Origin: Frankia nepalensis | Lineage (GTDB): Bacteria; Actinomycetota; Actinomycetes; Frankiales; Frankiaceae | Reading direction: 5' to 3' | Assembly: GCF_016786325.1 (NCBI RefSeq) | Contig: NZ_JADWYU010000192.1 | Coordinates: forward strand, 1 to 36,122 | Length of the DNA: 36,122 nucleotides | Shown here: piece by piece, positions 7,970-14,965 of the stretch | Numbering within the stretch: position 1 is the first letter of the stretch | Layout: each line of letters starts with the position of its first letter | Notes under the pieces: generated by a model | The model's input: the letters and a program-made list of their open reading frames with translations, nothing else | Told to the model about the DNA's origin: nothing | The model's database searches: none | Made by a program: the position numbers and the translations under genes

Positions 7970-8967
7970 GCGTCCAGCCGGTGCGTCCCGGCGACGAGCT
8001 CGACTGGGCGAGGACCGAACAGCATCTGCGTTCGGTGCTCGACCTGCCGGCCGAGCCGATGGTCGTGGGCCAGTTCACCACTGGGCACGCGAACCTGACC
8101 TACTTGCTGGAGTTCGGCACGCTACGGCTCGTGCTGCGCCGCCCGCCTCGCGGAAGGCTCGCGTCGGGTGCGCACGACATGCACCGCGAGTACCGCGTGC
8201 TGTCGAGGCTGAACGCCGTGTACCCGCGGGCGCCGTACGCGCCGCACTTCAGCGACGACATCGACATTCTTGGCGCGCCGTTCGTGATCATCGAGTTTCG
8301 CGACGGTGAGGTCGTCGGCGACACGCTGCCGGCCTCCATGGCCCACCATCCGGATGTCGAGCGACGGCTCGACCTCGCGCTCATCGACGCCGCCGCCGAC
8401 CTGCACACCCTCGACGTCACCACCGTCGGGCTCGCCGACCTCGGCCGGCCCGACGGCTTCGGTGACCGACAGGTCGCCGGCTGGACACGACGGTGGGACC
8501 GGGTCTCCTCAGACGGCCAGCTCCCGCTGATGGAACGGGTCGCGCAGCGGCTCGCGCGGACGGTGCCGCCCCCACCCGCCGTGTCGATCGTGCACAACGA
8601 CCTCAAGCTCGACAACTGCCAGTTCGACCCGGCCGACCCGGACACGGTGACCTCGGTCTTCGACTGGGACATGGCGACGATCGGCGACCCGCTGTTCGAC
8701 ATCGGGTCGCTGCTCGTCTCGATGGGCCGCAGCCCGCTGTGGGTGCTGTCGGACGACGAGGCCCTGGGCCGCTACGAGAAACGCTCGGGAATCAACGTCG
8801 GCCACATCGACTGGTATGTCGCCTTCGCCGTGTGGCGCACCGCCGTCGTCGTGCGGCAACTGGCCCACCGCTACGAATCCGGGGACAGCGCCGACGATCG
8901 CCTGGCCGGCATCGGCGCGGCGATCGGCGACTTCGCCGAGCGGGCGTGGGATCTCCTGTCCCGCTGA
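7966..8967 (+). CDS. Aminoglycoside-phosphotransferase-like kinase (LvaA / ACAD10-11 kinase-domain type)
   Basis: This 333-residue kinase-fold protein has GQFTTGHANLTYLLEF as nucleotide-binding loop, an RREP-like segment, VHNDLKLDNCQF (H210, D212, N217: the Brenner catalytic loop) and VFDWDMATIGDPLFDIG (D233/D235 metal ligands). Proteins of this family next to ACAD genes are often annotated as phosphotransferases. Its relatives LvaA and the kinase domain of human ACAD10/11 phosphorylate the hydroxyl of 4-hydroxyacyl-CoA. The GTG start overlaps the ACAD stop by 4 bases, so translation is probably coupled. Antibiotic resistance is unlikely given this context. Confidence 0.85.
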   Translation: MSVQPVRPGDELDWARTEQHLRSVLDLPAEPMVVGQFTTGHANLTYLLEFGTLRLVLRRPPRGRLASGAHDMHREYRVLSRLNAVYPRAPYAPHFSDDIDILGAPFVIIEFRDGEVVGDTLPASMAHHPDVERRLDLALIDAAADLHTLDVTTVGLADLGRPDGFGDRQVAGWTRRWDRVSSDGQLPLMERVAQRLARTVPPPPAVSIVHNDLKLDNCQFDPADPDTVTSVFDWDMATIGDPLFDIGSLLVSMGRSPLWVLSDDEALGRYEKRSGINVGHIDWYVAFAVWRTAVVVRQLAHRYESGDSADDRLAGIGAAIGDFAERAWDLLSR

Positions 8968-9041
8968 CGCCCTACGCCTGGGGCCACGTGCCGCTGATTC
9001 CGACGAGTTGCCTCAGGCGTGACGACTGAGGAGCCAAAGAG

Positions 9042-9167
9042 ATGATCACTGTGGCGAGAGTGCTCGCCGATTCACCCGTCGCGCGCTGGAGCCGCCCCGA
9101 CCAGGCCGTGCGCGCGCCCGGTCCCAGCCTGCCTGGCGTCGGCGTCATCTTCAGGAGGTGTGACTGA
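9042..9167 (+). CDS. Possible small protein of 41 residues
   Basis: ATG 9042 follows GAGGAG by 9-10 bases. The frame (MITVARVLADSPVARWSRPD and so on, ending FRRCD) closes with a TGA that overlaps the ATG of the SDR gene (TGATG at 9165-9169), which is usual for coupled genes. No family is recognised. The stretch sits between kinase and SDR, where the levulinate operon of Pseudomonas has the small accessory gene lvaB, but 41 residues is much shorter and no similarity can be claimed. It may instead be a leader that couples translation, or chance. Confidence 0.3.
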   Translation: MITVARVLADSPVARWSRPDQAVRAPGPSLPGVGVIFRRCD

Positions 9168-9934
9168 TGGCGGACGAACTGTTCGATCTGTCAGGCAAGG
9201 TCGCCGTCGTCACGGGCGGCAGCCGAGGGCTGGGCCGGTCCATGTGCCTCGCGTTCGCCGGACGGGGCGCCGACGTCGTCATCGCCAGCCGCAAGATCGA
9301 GGCCTGCGAGGCTCTCGCCGCCGAGATCGAGAAGACGACCGGGCGGGCCGCGCTCGCGACGGCATGCCACGTCGGGCGCTGGGGTGACTGCGATCGTCTG
9401 GTGGAGAGCGCCTACGACCGCTTCGGCCATGTCGACGTGCTGGTCAACAACGCGGGCATGTCGCCGCCGTACCCGTCGCTGCCGGAGGTCAGCGAGGAGC
9501 TGTTCGACAAGGTTCTGGCGGTCAACCTCAAGGGTGCGTTCCGGTTGTCGACGCTGTTCGGGACGCGGATGGCTGAGGCAGGAGGCGGCTCGATCATCAA
9601 CGTGACCAGCATCGCCGCGGTCTACCCCGGCGCGGACGAGTTGCCCTACGCGGCGGCCAAGGCCGGGCTCAACGTGCTGACCGCCGGCTTCGCTCGCGCC
9701 TTCGCTCCGTCCGTGCGAGTCAATTGCATCATGCCGGGCATGTTCCGCACCGACATCGCCAACGCCTGGTCCTCCGATATGGTCGCCGCGGCGATGAGGA
9801 CGTTGCCGTTCGGTCGGATGGGCGAGGCGTCAGAGATCATAGGCGCCGCCCTCTACTTCGCCAGCGAGGCATCCAGCTACACGACCGGCGCGATCCTCAA
9901 GATCGACGGAGGTACAGCATTCCCAGCAGCATGA
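9167..9934 (+). CDS. Short-chain dehydrogenase/reductase (classical SDR)
   Basis: This 255-residue classical SDR has TGGSRGLG (16-23) for NAD(P) binding, NNAG (94-97), Ser148, and Tyr161-x-x-x-Lys165 (YAAAK). It ends in the usual IDGG motif. Residues SRK after the second strand suggest NADPH preference. Start ATG 9167 is preceded by AGGAGGT. It follows the kinase by 199 bases and overlaps the TetR gene at its end (ATGA). In the kinase/ACAD context it could reduce a 4-ketoacyl-CoA to the 4-hydroxyacyl-CoA, as LvaD does, but this is inferred from neighbours only. Confidence 0.9.
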   Translation: MADELFDLSGKVAVVTGGSRGLGRSMCLAFAGRGADVVIASRKIEACEALAAEIEKTTGRAALATACHVGRWGDCDRLVESAYDRFGHVDVLVNNAGMSPPYPSLPEVSEELFDKVLAVNLKGAFRLSTLFGTRMAEAGGGSIINVTSIAAVYPGADELPYAAAKAGLNVLTAGFARAFAPSVRVNCIMPGMFRTDIANAWSSDMVAAAMRTLPFGRMGEASEIIGAALYFASEASSYTTGAILKIDGGTAFPAA

Positions 9935-10614
9935 CCGGCACGACCCGCGATCGGCTCATCTCCGCCGCCGAACGCCTGTTCGCGGAGCGCGGGATCGACG
10001 CGGTGAGCCTGCGGGAGATCACCCGCGCCTCCGGTGCTCGCAACGCCATCGCCGCCCAGTACCACTTCAACGATCGTTCCGGCATGGTCCAGGCGATTCT
10101 CGACAAGCATCGGCCCGATGTCGAGGCACGTCGCAACGCGCTCCTGGACCAGTACGAGGCAAGCGACGCCCGCGACCTGCGGCTGCTGGCCGGGGCGCTC
10201 GTGCGGCCGCCGGCCGCGAAACTCGCCGACCCCGACGGCGGCCGAGAGTATCTGCGGGTCTATGCCGACCTGCTCAACCGCCCCCAGCCCCACCTCGATC
10301 TGCGGGAGCCGAGCCTGGGACGCTGGCGCGATCTGGTCGGCCCGCTCCTGGAGGACGAGGCCCTGACCCTGCACCGCCGGTTCACCGCGATGCTGCACAC
10401 GGCGGTGGAGCTCGGCCGACGGGCCCGGTCCACGAGCCGTGACGACGACCGACTGTTCACCAGCTGGCTTGTCGACGTCGTCGCCGCCATCCTGGCGGCC
10501 CCGGTGTCTCCTGAGACGCGACGTCTCATGAAGGACAATCCCCCGAAGGGGTCGGCGGAGATCGACGGCGCTTCTGGCCGCCAGGAACAAGAATCGCGCG
10601 AACCATTCACGTAG
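9931..10614 (+). CDS. TetR-family transcriptional regulator
   Basis: This 227-residue regulator has an N-terminal helix-turn-helix (RLISAAERLFAERGIDAVSL, then REITRASG and YHFNDRSG, residues about 5-50) and a variable C-terminal ligand domain. The ATG overlaps the SDR stop by four bases, so it is the last gene of the 4868-10614 operon. A TetR in this position commonly represses its own operon and is released by the substrate or its CoA ester. The palindromes at 4636 and 6572 are the likely binding sites. The C-terminal tail from about residue 200 is polar and probably disordered. Confidence 0.88.
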   Translation: MTGTTRDRLISAAERLFAERGIDAVSLREITRASGARNAIAAQYHFNDRSGMVQAILDKHRPDVEARRNALLDQYEASDARDLRLLAGALVRPPAAKLADPDGGREYLRVYADLLNRPQPHLDLREPSLGRWRDLVGPLLEDEALTLHRRFTAMLHTAVELGRRARSTSRDDDRLFTSWLVDVVAAILAAPVSPETRRLMKDNPPKGSAEIDGASGRQEQESREPFT

Positions 10615-10920
10615 CACCTCGATCGCATCTTCAATAGTTTCTGTGCGTCACCCATGGGTGGTATGGGACACGGTGATGGAACCCGGATCCGCCGTGCGTG
10701 GGACGCCGGATCCTTCCGGGGATCCGACCTCGGAGCCACCGTTACGGTGGGATATACCGCGCGCGGATGAGGCACCTGGTAGTCGTGCTCCACGGAGGTG
10801 TGGGCGCGCCATGTTCGTTGGTCGTTGAGAGGAATCGGAAGTGGCCGGGCGCAGGTGTGCCCACCACATGGCCATGCCGTGGGCGACGGCATCCCGATCC
10901 GGACCGATGGAGGTAGATGT
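10615..10920. promoter_or_regulatory. Intergenic region with two dyads
   Basis: No gene is seen in these 306 bases. They contain CACCCATGGGTG, a perfect 12-base palindrome at 10649-10660, three GGATCC sites between about 10685 and 10725, and CCACCG-TTA-CGGTGG at 10736-10750, directly followed by GATATACC (10751-10758), which could be a -10 element. The second dyad is therefore placed like an operator before the nitroreductase gene. No good -35 box is visible. Confidence 0.35.
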
Positions 10921-11619
10921 ATGGATTTACGCGAGGCGATGCGTACCTCGGGTGCGGTGCGAGAGTTCACCGGCGAACCGGTGCCGGACGAGGTGCTCGA
11001 CCGGGTGCTCGACCATGCCCGGTTCGCGCCCAGTGGTGGCAACATCCAACCGTGGACAGTGATCATCCTGCGCGACCCGGTGATCCGCCAAGGCATCCGC
11101 GATCTCTCCGTGCTGGGCTGGCGTGAATACTGGGCGCAGGTCGCGGCCGGGGCGCGACCCTTCGCGCCCGGACCGGACGGCCGCTGGCACGGCCCGGTGA
11201 TCGACCTCGCCGAGGCCGCGGCGACACCTGTGCCGATGGAGTTCATCGACAAACTCGACGAGGCACCCACACTGCTCGTTCTGTGCGCGCGGCTGACGGC
11301 GCTCGCGGTGATGGACGTCGACCTTGACCGGCAGAGCATCATCGGCGGCGGGTCAATCTACCCGTTCGCCCAGAACGTGCTGCTCGCCGCGCGGGCCGAA
11401 GGGCTGGGTGGGACCTTGACGACGTTCCTCGCGCGCCGCGAACCGGCTGCCGCGGCGCTGCTGGGCATCCCGGCGGACCACGCGATTGCCGGAGTCATCG
11501 CGCTCGGATATCCCCAGCGCCGGGCCACCAGGCTCACCCGGCGCCCAGTCGAAGAGTTCGCTCGGCTGGATACATTCGGCGGTCCAGCCTTCCGCGGCAC
11601 GGCGCCAGCCGCCTCCTGA
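10921..11619 (+). CDS. Nitroreductase-family FMN oxidoreductase
   Basis: This 232-residue protein starts MDLREAMRTSGAVREFTGEP with the Arg-containing FMN phosphate contact, then RFAPSGGNIQPWTVIILRD, the typical P-S-x-x-N-x-Q-P-W motif. The middle has GSIYPFAQNVLLAARAEGLG and the end GVIALGYPQRR, both usual in the family. Such enzymes are FMN-dependent and reduce nitro compounds, quinones, enones or related acceptors with NAD(P)H. A GGAGG lies 8-9 bases before ATG 10921. It has its own upstream region and may be regulated apart from the preceding operon. The substrate is unknown. Confidence 0.88.
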   Translation: MDLREAMRTSGAVREFTGEPVPDEVLDRVLDHARFAPSGGNIQPWTVIILRDPVIRQGIRDLSVLGWREYWAQVAAGARPFAPGPDGRWHGPVIDLAEAAATPVPMEFIDKLDEAPTLLVLCARLTALAVMDVDLDRQSIIGGGSIYPFAQNVLLAARAEGLGGTLTTFLARREPAAAALLGIPADHAIAGVIALGYPQRRATRLTRRPVEEFARLDTFGGPAFRGTAPAAS

Positions 11620-11757
11620 CAGCGCGGGGTAAGGCGTTGGCCGGCCGCGCCGCTGTCGTCAGAATTCTCCACCTCAGGCGTTCAAGGTCTCCTTGTCCGT
11701 TGTTCAGGATGCCCTCTGGGAAACCGGAGGGGCGCACTAGGCGACGGGTAGCTCACA

Positions 11758-12546
11758 ATGAATCGGGACAAGATCATGGATGGTCAGAATTTCGTGGGCG
11801 TGGGGGAGCGGCTTCGTCCCGGCGCCCACCGGGTCGCGGTCGTGACCGGCGGAGCGAGCGGTATTGGCCGGGCCACTGTCAACCTGCTTGCCGCCCAGGG
11901 AACGCGGGTGGCGGTGCTTGACCACGCGGGCGACGCTGGCCTGCCCGACGCCGCGATCGGTCTGGGCCCGGTGGATGTCAGCGACGGTGTCGCCGTGCGC
12001 GATGCCGTCGCCCAGGTGCGCGCTGAGCTCGGGCCTGTCGGCGTGGTGGTGAACGCCGCCGGGATCCCGGCTGGCGGGGAGCTTTCCGATGACCGTTACG
12101 TCGAGACCTGGGAGCGGACTCTAGCGGTCAACCTCACCGGCGCGATGCTGGTGGTCCGGGCATGCCGGGACGACCTGGTCGCCTGCGGTGCCGGTCGAAT
12201 CGTCAACGTTGCCTCCACCGAGGCGCTCGCGGCCGGCCGGCGCACGGGACCGTACACGGTGTCCAAACATGGCCTGCTGGGGTTCACCCGGTCGCTCGCG
12301 GTCGAGCTGGGCCGGCAGGGAGTCACCGCGAACTGTGTGTGCCCCGGCGCGACGCAGACCGGAATGACCGCGGCGATCCCGCCGCCCGAGCGAGAGGTAT
12401 TTGCCCGCCGTCACATTCCAGCCGGCCGGTATGGACGCCCGGAGGAGGTCGCCCACATGATTGTCGCTCTGGCCGCCGTGGAGGCATCCTTCGTGAACGG
12501 ATCGGTGATCACCGTGGATGGCGGAATGTCCGTGCAGGGCCGTTGA
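11758..12546 (+). CDS. Short-chain dehydrogenase/reductase
   Basis: This 262-residue SDR has TGGASGIG (30-37), Asp55 after the second strand (AVLDHAG), which favours NAD(H), NAAG (98-101), Ser152, Tyr165 and Lys169 (YTVSK). The end VDGGMSVQGR is typical. About 20 extra residues precede the Rossmann fold; the start at ATG 11758 has no clear ribosome site (GGGTAGCTCACA precedes it), and ATG 11776 is an alternative. The gene ends exactly where a truncated TetR gene on the other strand begins to be readable, suggesting a past junction at about 12546. Confidence 0.88.
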   Translation: MNRDKIMDGQNFVGVGERLRPGAHRVAVVTGGASGIGRATVNLLAAQGTRVAVLDHAGDAGLPDAAIGLGPVDVSDGVAVRDAVAQVRAELGPVGVVVNAAGIPAGGELSDDRYVETWERTLAVNLTGAMLVVRACRDDLVACGAGRIVNVASTEALAAGRRTGPYTVSKHGLLGFTRSLAVELGRQGVTANCVCPGATQTGMTAAIPPPEREVFARRHIPAGRYGRPEEVAHMIVALAAVEASFVNGSVITVDGGMSVQGR

Positions 12547-12863
12547 CGGCGCTCGCTGACATGCGCGAGCACCTCGGTGAGTGCTTCGCGCCCACGGCGG
12601 TGCTCGTCCAGCGAACGGTCCGGCATGAGTACCGGGGAAGCGGCTATCAATTCGTCGAACATCGTGGTGCATACGCTGGCGGCGAGATCGTGCATGTCCC
12701 TGTAGTGCAGGTAGAACGTCGACCGGTTGACCTCGGCGCTCTTGGTGACGTCAGAGATCGAGATGTGGGCCAGGTCGCGCTCCGCGAGGAGTTTCAGGAG
12801 GGCGGTCTCCAACGCGGCGCGGGACCGACGGGACCGGCGGTCCAGAGGTTGCCGGGCGGTCAC
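12547..12863 (-). pseudogene. TetR-family regulator truncated at its C-terminal half
   Basis: The minus strand from GTG 12863 reads a good TetR start: RRSRAALETALLKLLAERDL, then AHISISDVTKSAEVNRSTFY and LHYRDMHDLAASVCTTMFDE. It stays family-like to about LAHVSERRQR and then runs, still open, antisense into the SDR at 11758-12546 (to 12411), where it makes no sense as a regulator. A full TetR would have about 80-100 more residues, so a deletion or insertion at about 12546 removed its end. The DNA-binding domain is intact and could be translated. GTG 12863 has GGGGAG immediately adjacent, so the true start is uncertain. Confidence 0.6.
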
Positions 12864-12878
12864 CTCCCCAGCAATACT

Positions 12879-12913
12879 GTCCGATATCTGTTGTTTAGCC
12901 AGCGCCTGTCGGA
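12879..12913. promoter_or_regulatory. Inverted repeat between divergent TetR and SDR genes
   Basis: GTCCGA (12879-12884) and TCGGAC (12908-12913), each with TGT in front on the plus strand, form a spaced dyad in the 96-base gap between the truncated TetR and the SDR at 12960. The spacing of 23 bases is wide, so this is only a weak operator candidate. Confidence 0.25.
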
Positions 12914-12959
12914 CTTGTGTGCCAGCCAGTCGCCGGTCGTCCCGCGAGGAAGTGGATCC

Positions 12960-13784
12960 ATGGAACGTGATGTGGCGGTGGTGATCGGTGTCGGCGGGAT
13001 GGGGCAGGCAATCGCTCGCCGTATCGGCGCCGGCGCGCAGCTGCTGATCGCCGATGTCAGTGAAGCGCGCCTGCGGTCGGTCGCGGATCAGTTGGAGGGC
13101 GAGGGCTATGCGGTAGCGACCTCCGTAGTGGACGTGTCCTCCCACGAGTCGGTGGTGGCCCTTGCCAAGTACGCGGGCACTCTCGGGATGGTGCGGTCGG
13201 TGGTGCACACCGCCGGGCTCTCTCCCGTGCAGGCCCCGGTGTCCGCGATCCTGGCGGTTGACCTGTTGGGTGTGGCGCTGGTCCTGGACGAGTTCGCCGA
13301 CGTTGTCGCTCCCCGGGGAGCCGGTGTTGTGATCGCGAGCATGGCCGGCCACCTCGCCTCGTCTCTGGCACCGGACGTGGAGCGGCAGCTCGCCACCACA
13401 CCGGCCAGCGAACTGCTGGCGCTTCCGGCCACCAGTCCGGATCGGTTCCCCGACAGCGGTCAGGCATACAGCTTCGCGAAGCGCGCGAACCAGGTCCGCG
13501 TGCAGGCGGCCAGCACCACCTGGGGCGCCCGCGGTGCGCGGGTGAACTCGATCAGTCCCGGTGTGATCGCCACCCCGATGGGTACGGCGGAGTTGACCAG
13601 CGAGCATGGCGCCCTCATGCGCATGATGGTCGACGCCTCCAACGCCAAGCGGCTCGGAACGCCCGCTGACATCGCCGCCGCCACCGAGTTCCTTCTCAGT
13701 CCCGGCGCCAGCTTCATCTCCGGCACCGACCTGCTCGTCGACGGCGGTTCCATCGCCGCCATCCAGACCGGAGCGTTTGGCTAA
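12960..13784 (+). CDS. Short-chain dehydrogenase/reductase, atypical
   Basis: This 274-residue SDR has an unusual cofactor motif, GVGGMGQA (10-17), in place of TGxxxGIG, and Asp32 after strand two (IADVSEARL), which favours NAD(H). Ser127, Tyr170 and Lys174 (YSFAK) keep the catalytic set, and LLVDGGS closes the fold. An inserted segment (about 135-165, LAPDVERQLATTPASELLAL) lies between Ser and Tyr; similar inserts occur in actinobacterial SDRs related to 3-alpha-hydroxysteroid or steroid dehydrogenases. ATG 12960 follows GAGGAAG by 9 bases. It is divergent from the truncated TetR, which was probably its regulator. Confidence 0.88.
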   Translation: MERDVAVVIGVGGMGQAIARRIGAGAQLLIADVSEARLRSVADQLEGEGYAVATSVVDVSSHESVVALAKYAGTLGMVRSVVHTAGLSPVQAPVSAILAVDLLGVALVLDEFADVVAPRGAGVVIASMAGHLASSLAPDVERQLATTPASELLALPATSPDRFPDSGQAYSFAKRANQVRVQAASTTWGARGARVNSISPGVIATPMGTAELTSEHGALMRMMVDASNAKRLGTPADIAAATEFLLSPGASFISGTDLLVDGGSIAAIQTGAFG

Positions 13785-13799
13785 CCTGGAACCGGCGCC

Positions 13800-13850
13800 A
13801 CCGTCTCCCGCTGGAGGTCGAGGCGGCGCTGCGTGCCCTGCCCGGCGTCA
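13800..13850 (+). pseudogene. Possible fragment of an acyl-CoA synthetase
   Basis: One frame reads RLPLEVEAALRALPGV, which resembles the C-terminal domain of AMP-forming synthetases (VYPxEVEAALxxHPxV). Nothing before or after fits the family. It comes directly after the SDR stop, in a stretch (13785-14184) without any intact gene. The match is short and may be chance. Confidence 0.25.
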
Positions 13851-13879
13851 CGACCCAGCGCGCCGGGCCCGCCCGCGAC

Positions 13880-13913
13880 CGGCACGAACGGCCCGGCGGC
13901 GCCGTTCGTGCCG
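13880..13913. terminator. Strong hairpin downstream of the SDR
   Basis: CGGCACGAACGGC and GCCGTTCGTGCCG form a perfect 13-base stem around an 8-base loop, about 95 bases after the SDR stop. There is no T tract, which is common for actinobacterial terminators. It is the best candidate for transcription end of the 12960 gene. Confidence 0.5.
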
Positions 13914-14084
13914 CGATGCCGGCCAGCGGCGGCGCGTCGGTCGTCCATCCGGACGGTGCCTGCGCCCAGCATTGTGCCCGCGGTTGCCTGGCTGCCAGAG
14001 GCGAGCCCATCCCCGGCCGGTCCACAGGGCCGGTCACGCGGTGGCGGGGTACGGGCGCGGACGGCACGGCGACTGTCCGACTCT

Positions 14085-14103
14085 TATAATATTTAGATGT
14101 ATC
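14085..14103 (+). promoter_or_regulatory. AT-rich motif, copy 1 (TATATATAGATGTATC type)
   Basis: TATAAT (14085-14090) runs into AATATTTAGATGTATC (14088-14103), which matches the 28153-28168 sequence at 14 of 16 positions. The block stands out in very GC-rich DNA. No intact gene follows on the plus strand within 850 bases, so if it is a promoter/operator its gene has been lost. On the minus strand it follows the hairpin at 14099-14130 and could act as the tail of a terminator for the LivF remnant. Confidence 0.4.
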
Positions 14104-14130
14104 GCGGCTTGTCGCCGCAGGCCGCGATAC
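14099..14130. terminator. Hairpin next to the LivF remnant
   Basis: GTATCGCGGC and GCCGCGATAC form a perfect 10-base stem with a 12-base loop. It lies 55 bases beyond the stop of the LivF fragment on the minus strand and is followed there by an AT-rich run, so it fits an intrinsic terminator for that gene. Confidence 0.45.
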
Positions 14131-14184
14131 CAGACTCCCCGTCGCGCCAGGTGAGGGTGACCGCTCGCGCGAGCGGCGGTTCGT

Positions 14185-14463
14185 TCACCGTCGGTCCTCC
14201 GATCCGAAGTAGGCCTGCTGGAGGCGGCCGGGGTCGCCGGTGAGGTCGGCGGCGGCTCCGCGCAGGACGATGGCGCCGCGGTTGAGGATGGCGGCCTGGT
14301 CGGCCGCCTTCAGCGCCAGGTTGACGTGCTGCTCGACGAGCACGACGGCGCATCCGTGGTCGGTGGCGATCGCGCGGACGGTCTCGAACAGGCTCGCGAC
14401 GACCAGCGGCGCGAGCCCCATGCTGAGTTCGTCGACGAGCAGGACCTTGGGCTGCTGGACCTA
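14185..14463 (-). pseudogene. livF: C-terminal remnant of a LivF-type ABC ATPase
   Basis: The minus strand reads QQPKVLLVDELSMGLAPLVV (Walker B region and D-loop), then LVEQHVNLALKAADQAAILN (the H-loop His of LVEQ-x-V/N) and GRLQQAYFGSED. This is the last ~90 residues of the branched-chain amino acid type ATPase LivF (about 235 residues). Walker A, the Q-loop and the signature are absent, and an in-frame TAG stands just before the first recognisable residue at about 14463, so a break removed the front. No Liv permease or LivG gene is present. The lipoprotein binding protein at 14966 may be what remains of the same transporter locus. Confidence 0.7.
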
Positions 14464-14753
14464 CGCGGAACGGGTCGCGGCGGGTTGGCTCGCGTCGACC
14501 AGCCGCGATCCTCCGCGGCAACGACGCTGCCCACGGGGAGGCGTGCGGGCCGCGCCGCGACCTGACTTTCTGGTCGGGCGGTGGCCGCGTGCGGGCATCT
14601 CAACGGACCAGCAGGCCGGCGGCGGAAATTTGGGCATGCAAGATCAGGAAGTGTCATTACCTCGTGCTCGCTGGTGTTCCGCATGGTGACCAGGTCGGGA
14701 AGGCCTGACGTGAGCGCCGGCCGGGTGAGCCTTCCTCCGCCACTCCCGGAAGC

Positions 14754-14817
14754 TTGGCTATCCAGCTAAAAAAGTCATACTTTCTGCCTGAGGTACTGTA
14801 CCTCCAGGTGCCTGGAG
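14754..14817 (+). promoter_or_regulatory. Candidate promoter with three consecutive palindromes
   Basis: TTGGCT (14754-14759), 16 bases and CATACT (14776-14781) form a possible promoter towards the binding-protein gene. It overlaps AAAGT-CAT-ACTTT (14771-14783) and is followed by GAGGTAC-T-GTACCTC (14790-14804) and CTCCAGG-TG-CCTGGAG (14802-14817). All three are perfect inverted repeats, within 47 bases. The second and third share bases and are mutually exclusive as hairpins in RNA, so they could be either operators or alternative leader structures. Confidence 0.45.
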
Positions 14818-14879
14818 CGACCACACCCGATGACGCGGGCGGGCCCGTCCGGGCCTCGGTCCTGGGCGGAGATCGCAAT

Positions 14880-14899
14880 CGAAAGAGCTATAGCTTTCG
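14880..14899. promoter_or_regulatory. Inverted repeat before the binding-protein gene
   Basis: CGAAAG and CTTTCG flank AGCTATAG, and the inner AGCTATAGCT is itself palindromic. It is 67 bases before the start of the lipoprotein gene. It may be an operator or hold a -10 box (CTATAG or TATAGC). Confidence 0.35.
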
Positions 14900-14965
14900 C
14901 CGCCTGTACTGGGGCGACCACCTCACAGGGCGGCTCGTCGGGCCATCGGCCCAGCAGGGAGAATC

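Larger units (their letters stand above)
14464..14965. other. Intergenic region upstream of the binding protein
   Basis: These 500 bases hold no gene I can support. The first 280 are featureless GC-rich sequence. The last 210 carry a candidate promoter and several palindromes, listed separately. In-frame stops are frequent around 14640-14790. Confidence 0.5.

Noticed and set aside
7966-8967. Aminoglycoside resistance gene
   Set aside because: The gene is translationally coupled to an ACAD and belongs to the phosphotransferase branch paired with ACADs; nothing points to antibiotic resistance.
12411-13607. 398-codon minus-strand frame that would make a long TetR protein
   Set aside because: Only the 12550-12863 part is TetR-like; the front is antisense to the SDR at 12960 and the end is antisense to the SDR at 11758.
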